Below are positions 48,071 through 58,200 of a DNA stretch of 64,000 nucleotides, in pieces (position 1 is the first letter of the stretch; every line of letters starts with the position of its first letter). The stretch covers positions 5,506,001 through 5,570,000 of the forward strand of contig NZ_AP023439.1 in the NCBI RefSeq assembly GCF_014701095.1, in the 5' to 3' direction. The translations under genes and the position numbers were made by a program. The notes under the pieces are model-generated. The model worked only from the letters and a program-made list of their open reading frames with translations, was not told where the DNA came from and made no database searches. Origin of the DNA: Streptomyces tuirus (GTDB taxonomy: Bacteria; Actinomycetota; Actinomycetes; Streptomycetales; Streptomycetaceae).

Positions 48071-49024
48071 GTGCAGCGCTGGCGTGGCTTGGAGGACATC
48101 CCCCAGGACTGGGGGCGCAGCGTCGTCACCATCGGCTCCTACGACGGAGTGCACCGCGGGCACCAGCTGATCATCCGGCATGCCGTGGACCGCGCCCGGG
48201 AGCTGGGCGTGCCCGCCGTCGTCGTCACCTTCGACCCGCACCCCAGCGAGGTCGTCCGCCCGGGCAGTCACCCGCCGCTGCTCGCCCCGCACCACCGCCG
48301 CGCCGAACTCATGGCCGACCTGGGCGTGGACGCGGTGCTCATCCTCCCCTTCACGACCGAGTTCTCGAAGCTGTCCCCGGCCGACTTCGTCGTCAAGGTC
48401 CTCGTCGACAAGCTGCACGCCAAGGCGGTCGTCGAGGGCCCCAACTTCCGCTTCGGCCACAAGGCCGCCGGGAACGTGGAGTTCCTGTCCACGCAGGGCA
48501 AGACCTACGACTTCGAGGTCGAGGTCGTCGACCTGTACGTGACGGGTGCGGCGGGCGGAGGCGAGCCGTTCTCCTCCACGCTGACCCGGCGGCTGGTCGC
48601 CGAGGGCGACGTCCAGGGCGCGGCGGAGATCCTGGGCCGCCCGCACCGGGTCGAGGGTGTCGTCGTCCGGGGCGCCCAGCGTGGGCGCGAACTGGGCTTC
48701 CCGACGGCCAACGTCGAGACCCTGCCGCACACGGCCATCCCGGCCGACGGTGTGTACGCCGGCTGGCTGCACGCCCAGGGGGAGGCGATGCCGGCGGCGA
48801 TCTCCGTGGGGACGAATCCGCAGTTCGAGGGGACCGAGCGCACGGTGGAGGCGTATGCCATCGACCGGGTGGGGCTCGATCTGTACGGGTTGCATGTCGC
48901 GGTCGACTTCCTGGCGTTCGTGCGGGGGCAGGCGAAGTTCGACACGCTGGACGCGCTGCTGGTTCAGATGGGGCAGGACGTTGAGAAGTGCAGGGAGTTG
49001 GTGGCGGCCGAGGGGGCTGCCTAG
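48071..49024 (+). CDS. ribF: bifunctional riboflavin kinase/FAD synthetase
   Basis: 317 residues from GTG 48071, with AAGGAGCAGG upstream. The N-terminal nucleotidyltransferase domain has TIGSYDGVHRGHQLI and the FAD synthetase loops TFDPHPSEVV and EGPNFRFGHKAAG. The C-terminal riboflavin kinase domain starts near 185 with LGRPHRVEGVVVRGAQRGRELGFPTANV. It makes FMN and then FAD from riboflavin. The stop codon overlaps that of the convergent ABC gene in a shared CTAG. Confidence 0.95.
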   Translation: MQRWRGLEDIPQDWGRSVVTIGSYDGVHRGHQLIIRHAVDRARELGVPAVVVTFDPHPSEVVRPGSHPPLLAPHHRRAELMADLGVDAVLILPFTTEFSKLSPADFVVKVLVDKLHAKAVVEGPNFRFGHKAAGNVEFLSTQGKTYDFEVEVVDLYVTGAAGGGEPFSSTLTRRLVAEGDVQGAAEILGRPHRVEGVVVRGAQRGRELGFPTANVETLPHTAIPADGVYAGWLHAQGEAMPAAISVGTNPQFEGTERTVEAYAIDRVGLDLYGLHVAVDFLAFVRGQAKFDTLDALLVQMGQDVEKCRELVAAEGAA

Positions 49025-50094
49025 TTCGCCTGTGGGCCGTCTGCGGGTGGGTGGGGGCTTGTCGCGCAGTTCCCCGCGCCCCTGAGGGGCGCACGCGAAG
49101 CTGCCCAGTGGCAAGCGACCTGTGATTCCCCGCCCCCGCTCAGCACCGGCAAGTCCTGGCCCCTGCACGCGTCCGACACGCCCGCCCGGTCCGCCTCTCC
49201 ACTGGCCAGGATCTGGCAGCGGGCGTGGAAGCGGCAGCCCGGCGGGACGTGGGTCGGGTCCGGGGGTTCGCCCGTGAGGACCACCGGGGCGCCGGGAGCC
49301 TCCGGGAGTACCGACAGCAGCGCCTGCGTGTAGGGGTGCCGCGGTGCGGTGAGGACCTGTTCCACCGCGCCCGTCTCCACGATCCGGCCCAGGTACATCA
49401 CGGCGACCCGGTCGGCGATGTTCCACGCCAGGCCCAGGTCGTGCGTCACCACCAGCGCGGACAGGCCCAGTTCGCTGCGCAGGCGCAGCAGCAGGGCGAG
49501 GATCTCGCCGCGCACCGAGGCGTCGAGGGACGCCACCGGCTCGTCGGCGACGAGGAGTTCGGGTTCCAGGACGAGCGCGCCGGCGATGACGACCCGCTGG
49601 CGCTGCCCGCCGGACAGCTCGTGCGGGTAGCGCAGGAAGAAGCGCTCCGGCGGACGCAGGCCGGCCCGGGACAGGGCCTCGGCGACCGCGGTGCGTTCGT
49701 CGCCGCCGTAGCCGTGGATGCGCAGGCCCTCGGCGACCGCGTCGTACACCGTGTGGCGGGGGTTGAGCGAGCCGCTCGGGTCCTGGAGGACCAGCTGGAC
49801 GCGTTTGCGGTAGGCCTTGAGGGACCGGCCGGTGTAGTCCAGCGGGCGGCCGTCGAAGGTGACCCGGCCCGCCGTCGGCTCGACCAGCCCGAGCAGGCTG
49901 CGGGCCAGGGTCGTCTTGCCGCAGCCGGACTCGCCGACCAGGGCGACGATCTCGCCCCGGCGGACGTCGAGGTCGACGCCGTCCACCGCGCGGGCCCGGG
50001 GGCCGCCGTGCCGGCCGGGGAAGGTGACGTGGAGGTCCTGGGCACTGAGCAAAGGGGCCGTGGTGACCTCGGGGGCCGTGGGGGAGATGGTCAT
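49021..50094 (-). CDS. oppF: oligopeptide/dipeptide ABC transporter ATP-binding protein (OppF/DppF-like)
   Basis: 357 residues. Its ATG overlaps the stop of the D-subunit gene (ATGA). Walker [13 protein letters not shown]-loop [11 protein letters not shown], signature [10 protein letters not shown], Walker [13 protein letters not shown], switch VVTHD. The C-terminal oligopeptide-transporter motif [11 protein letters not shown]...[10 protein letters not shown] (Fe-S-like cysteines) is present. The last 20 or so residues ([20 protein letters not shown] and onward) are encoded by the dispersed repeat at 49063-49092, so the natural C-terminus has probably been replaced. Confidence 0.88.
   Translation of the reverse strand: MTISPTAPEVTTAPLLSAQDLHVTFPGRHGGPRARAVDGVDLDVRRGEIVALVGESGCGKTTLARSLLGLVEPTAGRVTFDGRPLDYTGRSLKAYRKRVQLVLQDPSGSLNPRHTVYDAVAEGLRIHGYGGDERTAVAEALSRAGLRPPERFFLRYPHELSGGQRQRVVIAGALVLEPELLVADEPVASLDASVRGEILALLLRLRSELGLSALVVTHDLGLAWNIADRVAVMYLGRIVETGAVEQVLTAPRHPYTQALLSVLPEAPGAPVVLTGEPPDPTHVPPGCRFHARCQILASGEADRAGVSDACRGQDLPVLSGGGESQVACHWAASRAPLRGAGNCATSPHPPADGPQAN
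49063..49092 (-). repeat. dispersed repeat, inverted copy 3, inside the oppF 3' end
   Basis: Read on the minus strand: GCGCCCC-loop-GGGGCGC hairpin (49086-49092 with 49076-49082), then CGGGGAACTGCGCG and an AAGCCCCCACCC continuation. Same core as at 31570 and 32553. It codes for the last part of OppF and lies about 40 bp before its stop. Confidence 0.7.
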
Positions 50095-51155
50095 GGTGTG
50101 CCGGGCCTCGCTTCCTCCAGGGCCTCCGGTTCGTCGGCCGGGCCGTTTTCGGGAGCCGCGGGCTCGGTCGTCGCCCGCTCTTCGGCGGCTTCCGCTCCGG
50201 CTCCCGGTAGCCCGACCAGCACACAGGCGGCCCGCCGCTCCGGCCCCGCCGCCCGCAGCACCGGGTCCTCCTCGGGGCACGACTCCAGCGCCACCGGGCA
50301 GCGCGGATGGAACGTGCAGCCCGACGGCAGTGCCGCCGGGTCCGGCGGGTCGCCCGCCAGTCCCTGCGGGGCGAACCGGGACACCGGGTCGCCGATGCGC
50401 GGGAACGCGGCCGACAGCGCCCGGGCGTAGGGGTGCCGGGCGTCCTCGTAGACCTGCCGGGCCGGGCCTTCCTCGACCACGCGGCCCGCGTACATCACCG
50501 CGAGCCGGTCGCAGGTGTCGGCGAGGACGGCGAGGTCGTGGCTGATCATGATCAGGCCGAGGTCCTGGTCCGCGACCAGCTGCTCGATGAGCCGGAGGAT
50601 CTGGGCCTGGATCATCACGTCGAGCGCGGTTGTCGGCTCGTCCGCGACGACGAGCCTCGGGTCGCAGGCCAGGGCCATGGCGATCATGACGCGCTGGCGC
50701 TGGCCTCCGGACAGCTCGTGCGGGTAGGCGTCGGCGCGGGCGGCCGGCAGCCCGACCTGCTCCAGCAGTTCCCCGGTCTTCCTCTTCGCCCCGGCCGCGG
50801 TGGCCTTCCGGTGCAGCAGGATCGGTTCGGCGATCTGGTCGCCGACGCGGTGCACCGCGTTGAGAGAGTGCATCGCGCCCTGGAAGACGATGGAGGCCCC
50901 GGCCCAGCGGACCGCCCGCACCCGCCCCCACTTCATGGTCAGCACGTCCTCACCGTCGAGGAGCACCTCCCCGCTGATCCGCGCCCCGGCCGGCAGCAGC
51001 CGCAGCAGGGCCAGCGCCAGCGTGGACTTGCCGCAGCCGGACTCCCCGGCGAGGCCGAGCTTCTGGCCCGCCTCCAGGCGCAGGTCCACCCCGCGCACGG
51101 CGGCCGACCCGCCCGCGTACGTCACGGTCAGGTTCCTGACGTCGAGCAGACTCAA
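50091..51155 (-). CDS. oppD: oligopeptide/dipeptide ABC transporter ATP-binding protein (OppD/DppD-like)
   Basis: 354 residues from TTG 51155, which overlaps the stop of the permease gene (TTGA). Walker [23 protein letters not shown], signature [10 protein letters not shown], Walker [13 protein letters not shown], switch ISHDLAVLA, and the C-terminal [13 protein letters not shown]...[10 protein letters not shown] block. A Glu/Ala/Pro-rich tail follows. It works as a heterodimer with the OppF-like protein. Confidence 0.9.
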   Translation of the reverse strand: MSLLDVRNLTVTYAGGSAAVRGVDLRLEAGQKLGLAGESGCGKSTLALALLRLLPAGARISGEVLLDGEDVLTMKWGRVRAVRWAGASIVFQGAMHSLNAVHRVGDQIAEPILLHRKATAAGAKRKTGELLEQVGLPAARADAYPHELSGGQRQRVMIAMALACDPRLVVADEPTTALDVMIQAQILRLIEQLVADQDLGLIMISHDLAVLADTCDRLAVMYAGRVVEEGPARQVYEDARHPYARALSAAFPRIGDPVSRFAPQGLAGDPPDPAALPSGCTFHPRCPVALESCPEEDPVLRAAGPERRAACVLVGLPGAGAEAAEERATTEPAAPENGPADEPEALEEARPGTP

Positions 51156-52066
51156 CGCGACACCCCCAGCCTGGGGTTGAGGACGGCCTCCACGGCCCGG
51201 CCGCACAGCGTGAACGCCAGCGCCACCACGGCGATGGCGATGCCCGGCGGCACCAGGTACCACCAGTCCCCGGCACTGACCGCGCCCGCCTCACGTGCGT
51301 CCTGGAGCAGTCCGCCCCATGACACGACCGTGGGGTCGCCCAGGCCCAGGAAGGCGAGCGTCGCCTCCGCGAGGATGGCCGAGGAGATGATCAGGGTCGT
51401 CTGGGCCAGGACCAGCGGCATCACGTTCGGCAGCACGTGCCTGGACATGATGTGCCAGTGGCCGCCGCCGAGCGCCCGCGCCCGCTCGATGTACGGCCGG
51501 GTCTCCACAGCGAGGGTCTGGGCGCGCACCAGCCGGGCCGTGGTCGGCCAGGTCGTGACGCCGATCGCCACGACGGTGGTGGTCAGCGAGCGGGACATCA
51601 CGGTCGCCAGGGCGATCGCGAGCACCAGCGTCGGCATGACCAGGAACCAGTCGGTGATCCGCATCATCACCGTCGCGTACCAGCCCTTGAAGTGCCCCGC
51701 CGTCACCCCGATCAGGGTGCCGATCGCCACCGACAGCACGGCGGCGAGCAGCCCGACCAGCAGCGACACCCGCGAGCCCCAGATCACCAGGCCCAGCAGA
51801 TCACGCCCGAACTGGTCGGTGCCGAGCGGGAACTCGGCGCTCGGACTCTGCATCGGACGCCCCGGCGCGTCGGTCACGCTGCTCACGTCGGAGCCGACGA
51901 ACAGCGGTGCGAACAGCGCCAGCAGCGCGCACAGCGCTAGCACCGTCAGGCCGTACAGCCCCGCCCGTTCGGAGCGGTACTGCCGCCAGAAGCGTGCGGC
52001 GGACGCCCGGCGGCGCTGCCGGGCCAGGGCGCGCGGGCCGGGGGCCGTCCCGGTCGTCGTCGTCAT
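51152..52066 (-). CDS. oppC: oligopeptide/dipeptide ABC transporter permease (OppC/DppC-like)
   Basis: 304 residues from the ATG that overlaps the stop of the B permease. A cytosolic basic N-terminus precedes six helices. The OppC signature FPLGTDQFGRDLLGLVIWGSRVSL (given as two adjoining blocks) and the coupling motif ERARALGGGHWHIMSRHVLPNV are present. Inner-membrane channel subunit. Confidence 0.9.
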   Translation of the reverse strand: MTTTTGTAPGPRALARQRRRASAARFWRQYRSERAGLYGLTVLALCALLALFAPLFVGSDVSSVTDAPGRPMQSPSAEFPLGTDQFGRDLLGLVIWGSRVSLLVGLLAAVLSVAIGTLIGVTAGHFKGWYATVMMRITDWFLVMPTLVLAIALATVMSRSLTTTVVAIGVTTWPTTARLVRAQTLAVETRPYIERARALGGGHWHIMSRHVLPNVMPLVLAQTTLIISSAILAEATLAFLGLGDPTVVSWGGLLQDAREAGAVSAGDWWYLVPPGIAIAVVALAFTLCGRAVEAVLNPRLGVSR

Positions 52067-53112
52067 CGGGCCACCCGGGGGTCCAGCAGCGGATAGACCA
52101 GGTCGGCGAGGGTGTTCATCAGGATCACCGCGGCGGCGAACACGAAGAACAGCCCCTGCACCAGCGGCAGATCGGGCACGCTCAGCGCCTGGTAGAACAG
52201 CCCGCCGAGGCCGGGCCAGGAGAACACCGTCTCCACGAGGATCACGCCCGCCACCGTCCGCCCGAGGTTGATGAAGATCAGTGTCACGGTCGGCAGCAGC
52301 GCGTTCGGCACCGCGTGCCGACGGCGCACGAGGTCGTCGCGCAGCCCCTTGGCCCGCGCGGTCGTCAGATAGTCGCTGCCCATCTCGTCCAGCAGCGCCG
52401 ACCGCGTGACCAGCAGCGTCTGCCCGTACTCCACGGCCACCAGCGTCACCACCGGCAGCACCAGATGGTGCGCCACGTCCAGGACGTACGCGAAGCCCTC
52501 CTCGCCGCCCGACTCCATGCCGCCGGTCGGGAACATGCCGGGCAGCGGCCCGATCCCCACCGACAGCACGATGATCAGCAGCAGCCCCAGCCAGAACGAC
52601 GGGATGGAGTACAGCGTCAGCGCGAGGCCCGTGTTGACACGGTCGCCCAGCCTGCCGTGCCGCCATGCCGACCGGGTGCCGAGGAGGATGCCCAGCGCCG
52701 TGTAGAGGACGAAGGCGGTCCCGGTGAGCAGCAGGGTGTTCGGCAGCGCCTCGGTGATCTTGTCGACGACGGGCGACCGGAACTGGTACGACGTCCCGAA
52801 GTCGCCCGTGAGCGCCTTGCCGCAGTAGTCCGTGAACTGCCGCCACAGCGGCAGGTCGAGCCCGAACTCCTCGCGATAGGCGGCCAGCTGCTCCGCCGAC
52901 ACCTGACGGCCGCCCGTCATGGTCTTCACCGGGTCGCCGGGGATCAGCCGGAAGAGGAAGAAGCTGGTCACGAGGACGGCCAGCAGCGAGACGGCGGCAC
53001 CGGCCACCTTGCCCGCCAGATACCGCGGGTACGCGGAGCTCTTGCGTACCCGCGGCCCGGGGGCCGTCTGCTGCTTGTCCTCGACCAGCGCGGGGGTCGC
53101 GTCAGCGGTCAT
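52063..53112 (-). CDS. oppB: oligopeptide/dipeptide ABC transporter permease (OppB/DppB-like)
   Basis: 349 residues. Six helices; the OppB features FRLIPGDPV, GLDLPLWRQF, GDFGTSYQFRSPV and the coupling region TTARAKGLRDDLVRRRHAVPNAL are all present, as is VETVFSWPGLGGLFYQA. An unusual soluble N-terminus of about 33 residues precedes the first helix. It starts 18 bp after the substrate-binding protein gene. Confidence 0.9.
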   Translation of the reverse strand: MTADATPALVEDKQQTAPGPRVRKSSAYPRYLAGKVAGAAVSLLAVLVTSFFLFRLIPGDPVKTMTGGRQVSAEQLAAYREEFGLDLPLWRQFTDYCGKALTGDFGTSYQFRSPVVDKITEALPNTLLLTGTAFVLYTALGILLGTRSAWRHGRLGDRVNTGLALTLYSIPSFWLGLLLIIVLSVGIGPLPGMFPTGGMESGGEEGFAYVLDVAHHLVLPVVTLVAVEYGQTLLVTRSALLDEMGSDYLTTARAKGLRDDLVRRRHAVPNALLPTVTLIFINLGRTVAGVILVETVFSWPGLGGLFYQALSVPDLPLVQGLFFVFAAAVILMNTLADLVYPLLDPRVAR

Positions 53113-53130
53113 CGGTACCCGCTCGCCGCC

Positions 53131-54984
53131 CTACTCGCGTTCCTCGGCGGTGGCCCGCCGCCGCATCGCCGCGAAGGCGCCGAGCCCGCCGAGGATCACC
53201 ACACCCGCGACGATCCCGACCACGACCCCCGTCGACGACGCGTTGTCGGAGGACCCGCCGGAGTCCGCGGGCACCGCCGACCACCAGCTCCAGTAGCCGT
53301 CCTGGCCGTAGATGTTGCCCGCCTTCGCCGGCATGGTGGTGATCGACTTGATCTGGTCCGTCCGGAAGGCCTCGACCGCGTTCGGATACGCCATGACGTT
53401 CATGTACCCGAGGTCGTACAGCCGCGACTCCATCTGCTTGACGATGTCCGCCCGTTTGGCGGGGTCGTACTCGGTGAGCTGCCGGGCGTAGAGCTCGTCG
53501 TACTTCTTGTCGCAGATGAAGTTGTCCGTCGCGCCCGTCTCCTCGGGGGTCGCCGGCAGCGCCCCGCAGGTGTGGATGGACAGCACGAAGTCGGGGTCGG
53601 GGTTGACCGACCAGCCGTCGAACGCCAGGTCGTACTTGCCGGCCAGCCACGGGTCGGTCACGTTGTCCAGGCAGTTCAGCCGGACGCCGATGCCGAGCTT
53701 GCCCCACCACTCCTGGAGGTACTTGCCGACCGCCTTGTCGTTGGGGTCGGTGGCGTGGCACAGCACGCGGTAGGTGATCGGCTTGCCGTCCTTGCCGACG
53801 CGTTTGCCGTCGCCGTTCTTCTTGTACCCCGCCTGGTCGAGCAGCCGGGCCGCCTCGGCCGGGTCGTACGCCAGCTTCCGGTCCGCGGAGGGCTTCCAGA
53901 AGTAGTCCTGGAAGCGGGGCGGGATGTAGCCCTCGCCCTCGACGGCGTGGCCCCGGAACACCTTGTCGATGATGGCCTCGCGGTCGACGGCCCGGAACAG
54001 CGCGTTGCGCACCCGCTGGTCCAGCAGGGAGGGGTGGCCGTCGCCGAACTTCTCGCCGTTCTTCGCCTTCGCGCCCGGGTTGGTGGCGAGGGCGTAGAAG
54101 CGGCGGCCGGGAGCGTCGTTGACCTGGATGTCGTCCGCGCCCTTCAACGACTCCGCCTGAGCGGGCGTCAGGGACGGCGACCCGGCGACGAAGGACACCT
54201 CGCCCTTGCGCAGCGCCGACACGGCCGCGTCCTGGTCCTTGTAGTAGCGGAAGACCAGCTCGTCGAACTTCGGCGACCCGCGCCAGAAGTCCTTGTTGGC
54301 CTTGAGCCGTACGTAGCTGTCGGCCTTGTAGCCGCTCAGCACGAACGGCCCGTTCCCCACGACGGGGAAGTCCTTGTCGTTGTTGAACTCGGAGAAGTCC
54401 GAGACCTTCTCCCAGACATGCTTCGGCACGATCGGCACGTCCAGCGCGGCCATCGTGGCCTGCGGCTTCTTCAGCTCGATGACCAGCTCGGTGGGGCTCG
54501 GGGCCGTCACCTTCCTGAAGTTGCCGACGTAGCTGCCGTTCGCCGTGGCCGCGCCGGTGTCGGTCATCATCTTGTTGAAGGTCCACGCCGCGTCCTCGGC
54601 GGTGGCCTGCTCGCCGTCCGACCACGTGGAGTTGTCGCGGATCGTGTACGTCCACGTCAGCTTGTCCGGCGACGACTCCCACTTGGTGGCCAGGCCCGGG
54701 ATGGCGTGGTTGTCCTTGGGGTCGTAGTTGGTCAGGTACTCGTACATGAGCCGGTGAATGCTCGTGCTGAGCAACCGGACCGCGAGGAACGGGCTGAGCG
54801 AGTCCACGCTCTGCGCCACGGCGACGGTCAGCACCTTCTTGCCGTCGTCGGCCGCCCGGGCCTGCTGGGGAGCCGGGTCGAGCGGGGTCGCGAGACCGGC
54901 GGTGAGGGTGAGCGCGGCGGCCCCGGCCAGGGCGACGAGCCGGAGGCCGTGCGGGAGGCTGCGTTTCTGATCGTTCGTGCCCAT
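53131..54984 (-). CDS. oppA: oligopeptide ABC transporter substrate-binding protein with C-terminal membrane anchor
   Basis: 617 residues from ATG 54984, with GAGG 8 nt upstream. The signal peptide (KRSLPHGLRLVALAGAAALTLTAGLA) is cut without a lipobox. The mature part is a type-II SBP_bac_5 protein (DSLSPF, YEYLTNYDP, WTYTIRDNSTWSDGE, VGNGPFVLSGYK). Instead of a lipid anchor there is a C-terminal membrane helix (about 586-606, VVVGIVAGVVILGGLGAF) and a basic tail. It delivers peptides to the OppBCDF channel. First gene of the operon. Confidence 0.88.
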   Translation of the reverse strand: MGTNDQKRSLPHGLRLVALAGAAALTLTAGLATPLDPAPQQARAADDGKKVLTVAVAQSVDSLSPFLAVRLLSTSIHRLMYEYLTNYDPKDNHAIPGLATKWESSPDKLTWTYTIRDNSTWSDGEQATAEDAAWTFNKMMTDTGAATANGSYVGNFRKVTAPSPTELVIELKKPQATMAALDVPIVPKHVWEKVSDFSEFNNDKDFPVVGNGPFVLSGYKADSYVRLKANKDFWRGSPKFDELVFRYYKDQDAAVSALRKGEVSFVAGSPSLTPAQAESLKGADDIQVNDAPGRRFYALATNPGAKAKNGEKFGDGHPSLLDQRVRNALFRAVDREAIIDKVFRGHAVEGEGYIPPRFQDYFWKPSADRKLAYDPAEAARLLDQAGYKKNGDGKRVGKDGKPITYRVLCHATDPNDKAVGKYLQEWWGKLGIGVRLNCLDNVTDPWLAGKYDLAFDGWSVNPDPDFVLSIHTCGALPATPEETGATDNFICDKKYDELYARQLTEYDPAKRADIVKQMESRLYDLGYMNVMAYPNAVEAFRTDQIKSITTMPAKAGNIYGQDGYWSWWSAVPADSGGSSDNASSTGVVVGIVAGVVILGGLGAFAAMRRRATAEERE

Positions 54985-55206
54985 GGTCGGACCTCGCGTC
55001 ATCGCTCGGACGGGAAGGACGGGTTGATCAGCTGTCAGATGCGTGATGTGTGTGTACCAGCGGCCATCTCCACCCGTCAACGGCGCGTTCACCCCTCGTG
55101 GCCTGCGGAAATAACGAATTGGCGAGCATTTCGCACCCATTGGTGGAGACCACTGACGCGCCCCTGGCCAGGGCCTGGCAACGGAATTCGCCCCGGAACG
55201 CACCGA

Positions 55207-55269
55207 GGCCCGCGCCGAGTCGGAACGGCGCGGGCCAAACGGGGATCGGCCCCTGAGAAGGGGCCGATC
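55207..55269 (-). terminator. tandem terminator hairpins after the EspI-like gene
   Basis: Two perfect stems: 55207-55217 with 55226-55236 (11 bp) and 55244-55253 with 55260-55269 (10 bp). Both lie past the minus-strand stop at 55281. The remaining spacer to the oppA start, 54985-55206, shows no gene and must hold the opp promoter. Confidence 0.75.
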
Positions 55270-55280
55270 GGGTGAGCTGA

Positions 55281-58200
55281 TTACTGCGTCGGAGGCGGGG
55301 GCGGCGGGGTCTGCCCGTCGGGCTGCGCCGGGTGACCGGGCTGACCGGGCTGGGGGTAGCCGTAGCCGGGCTGTGGGGGAGCGGCCGGGGGCTGCCCGGG
55401 CTGTGGGTAGGGCTGGCCGGGGTGGGCCGCCGGGTGCCCGGGGTGCTGACCGGGCTGCGCCGGCTGTCCCGGCTGCCCGGGCTGCGGGTAGGGCGGCTGC
55501 GCCGCGGCCTGCGGGTACGGCTGGCCGGGCTGGGCCGGGGGCTGGGCATACGGCTGGCCGGGCTGCGGGTACGGCTGACCGGGCTGGGCGTACGGCTGGC
55601 CCGGCTGCGGCTGCGGCTGCGGCTGCTGGGGCTGCTGCGGGTACGGGCCCGGTCGGCCGGGATCCGGCTGCTGCTGACCGGGGTAGACAGGCTGTCCCGG
55701 CTGGGCGTAGGGCTGACCCGGCATGGCCTGGCCGGGCATCGGCGGGGCGGCGACCGGCGGCGGGTTGCCGTCCGAGGTCCACAGGCCGTGCGACTGCTGA
55801 TGGCGGACGAAGTCCTCCGCGACCATGGCCGCGAGGTTGAAGTACGCCTCCCGCACCTTTGGCCGCATCATGTCGAGGTCGACCTCGGCACCGGCGGAGA
55901 GATGCTCGTCGAACGGCACGACGACGACACCGCGGCAGCGCGTCTCGAAGTGCGACACGATGTCCTCGACCTTGATCATCTTGCCGGTCTCGCGGACGCC
56001 GGAGATGACGGTGATGGACCGCGAGACGAGGTCGGCGTACCCGTGCGCGGACAGCCAGTCCAGCGTCGTGCTCGCGCTGCTCGCCCCGTCCACGGACGGC
56101 GTCGAGATGATGATGAGCTGGTCTGCGAGGTCCAGCACACCGCGCATGGCGCTGTACAGCAGACCGGTGCCGGAGTCGGTGAGGATCACCGGGTACTGCT
56201 TGCCCAGCACGTCGATCGCGCGCCGGTAGTCCTCGTCGTTGAAGGTCGTGGACACCGCCGGGTCGACGTCGTTGGCGATGATCTCCAGACCCGAGGAGGC
56301 CTGGGAGGTGAACCGCCGGATGTCCATGTACGAGTTGAGGTACGGGATCGCCTGGACGAGGTCACGGATGGTCGCCCCGGTCTCCCGCCGCACCCGGCGC
56401 CCGAGCGTGCCCGCGTCCGGGTTGGCGTCGATCGCGAGGATCTTGTCCTGCCGCTCGGTGGCGAGTGTCGAGCCCAGCGCGGTGGTCGTGGTCGTCTTGC
56501 CGACACCGCCCTTGAGGCTGATCACGGCGATCCGGTAGCAGGACAGCACGGGCGTGCGGATCAGGTCGAGCTTGCGCTGCCGCTCGGCCTCCTCCTTCTT
56601 GCCGCCGATCTTGAACCGCCCGCCACCGGCCGCCGGACGGCTGCTCTTCGCCTTCTGCTTCTTGCTGTTGAGCAGCCGGTCGGACGACAGCTCCACGGCC
56701 GCGGTGTAACCGAGCGGCGCGGCCCCGGGGTTGGTCGGCTGCCGCTGGTCGTGCTGTATGGGCTGCGGCCAGGCGGCACCGGTACGGGGGTCGACGGGCT
56801 GCTGGGGCTGCCCGGGGTGACCCTGCTGCCCGGGCTGCCCCGGCTGCGGCTGGGGCTGCCCGGCGTGCGGGGGCTGAGCCTCGGGCTGCGGCTGGGCCTG
56901 CGGAGGTACGCCGGGGTGGGGCTGCGGACCGGGCGGCTGGGGGAAGCCGTAGCCGCCCTGGGCGTCGGCAGGGGCGCCCGGGTGGGGGAAGCCGTAGCCG
57001 GCCTGCGGGGCGGGGGCGCCCGGCTGGGGGAAGCCATAACCGTCTTGCTGGGCCGGGGCCGGGGCCGGGGCCGGGGTCTGGGCCGGGGCCTGGGCCGGGG
57101 CGGGCGGCGTGACCGGCTGCTCGGCCGGGGGCTGCTGGGGTGCCGGGGCGGGCGCGCCCTGCTGCGGGAAGCCGTAGCCGCCCTGCGCGGGGGGCGCGGG
57201 CGGGCCGTCCGGCTGCTGGGCCGGGGGCTGCTGGGCTGCCGGGGTCGGGGCACCGGGGTGGGGGAAGCCGTAGCCGCCCTGGGCGTTCGGCGCGGCCGGG
57301 GGCTGTGCTCCGGGGTGCGGGAAGCCGTAGCCGCCGGGCTGCGGTACGGGCTGGACGGGCGGCTGGTTCGGAGGCATCGGTGCGGGCTGCTGGTTCCACG
57401 CGGCAGGCGCGGGCTGCGGCGCCTGGGGCTGGAACGGCGGCTGCTGCGCCGGAACCGAGGGCTGCGGCGGCACCGGCGGCTGACCCTGCGCGGGCACATG
57501 CGCATCGGCGGGCCGAGCCTCAGGCTGGGGCTGCTGCTCGGGCTGTACGGGCTGTACGGGCCACTGGTGCGCGGGCGCCGGGGCCGCCGGCTGGTACGAG
57601 GGCGGCAGCGGCGGCACACCTTGCGGGAGCGGGGGAACCGAGTCGGACGGCGTGCTCTGCGGCGCCGGGGCTTCGGGGGCCGGGGCGGCCGGTACCGCGT
57701 CCTCCGGCTCGCTGTCCGGGGACACGAGGTCGGCGGGGGGTGCGTCGGAGGGCTCCTCAGGAGCAGCCACAGCGTCCTCACGCGGGTACTCGGCGTCGGC
57801 CGGCAAGGCATCCTCGGGCTCGGGCTCGGGCCTGACGTCCTCGGGCTCGTGGGCCTGCGACGGGGCGTCCTGGGGCTCGTCGGCGTCGGACAGGGCGTCC
57901 TCGGGCGCGGTGTCCTGCGCCTCGGCGTCCGTGTCGACGGGTACTTCGGGTTCTTCCGCACGGGCGTCGTCGGCGGGTGCCTCGTCCTGGACGCCCGTGT
58001 CCTCGGACTCACCGGCGTCGGCTGCTACGGGATGCGGCTCGGCAACCACGGGCGCCGCGTCCTCGCCCTCCGGCCGCGTCTGCTCCGGCCCGGCCTCCTC
58101 GGCCGACGGCACGTCCGCGAAGGCGTCCGCGTCCAGCGCGTACTCCGAGACTCCGTCGGAGGCGTCGTCGGCCTCCGCGTCGGAGTCGTCGGGGCCGTGG

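Noticed and set aside
51907-55275. 1122-codon plus-strand frame across oppB and oppA
   Set aside because: It spans two well-supported minus-strand genes and the spacer, with Arg/His/Gln-rich text and no recognisable domain.
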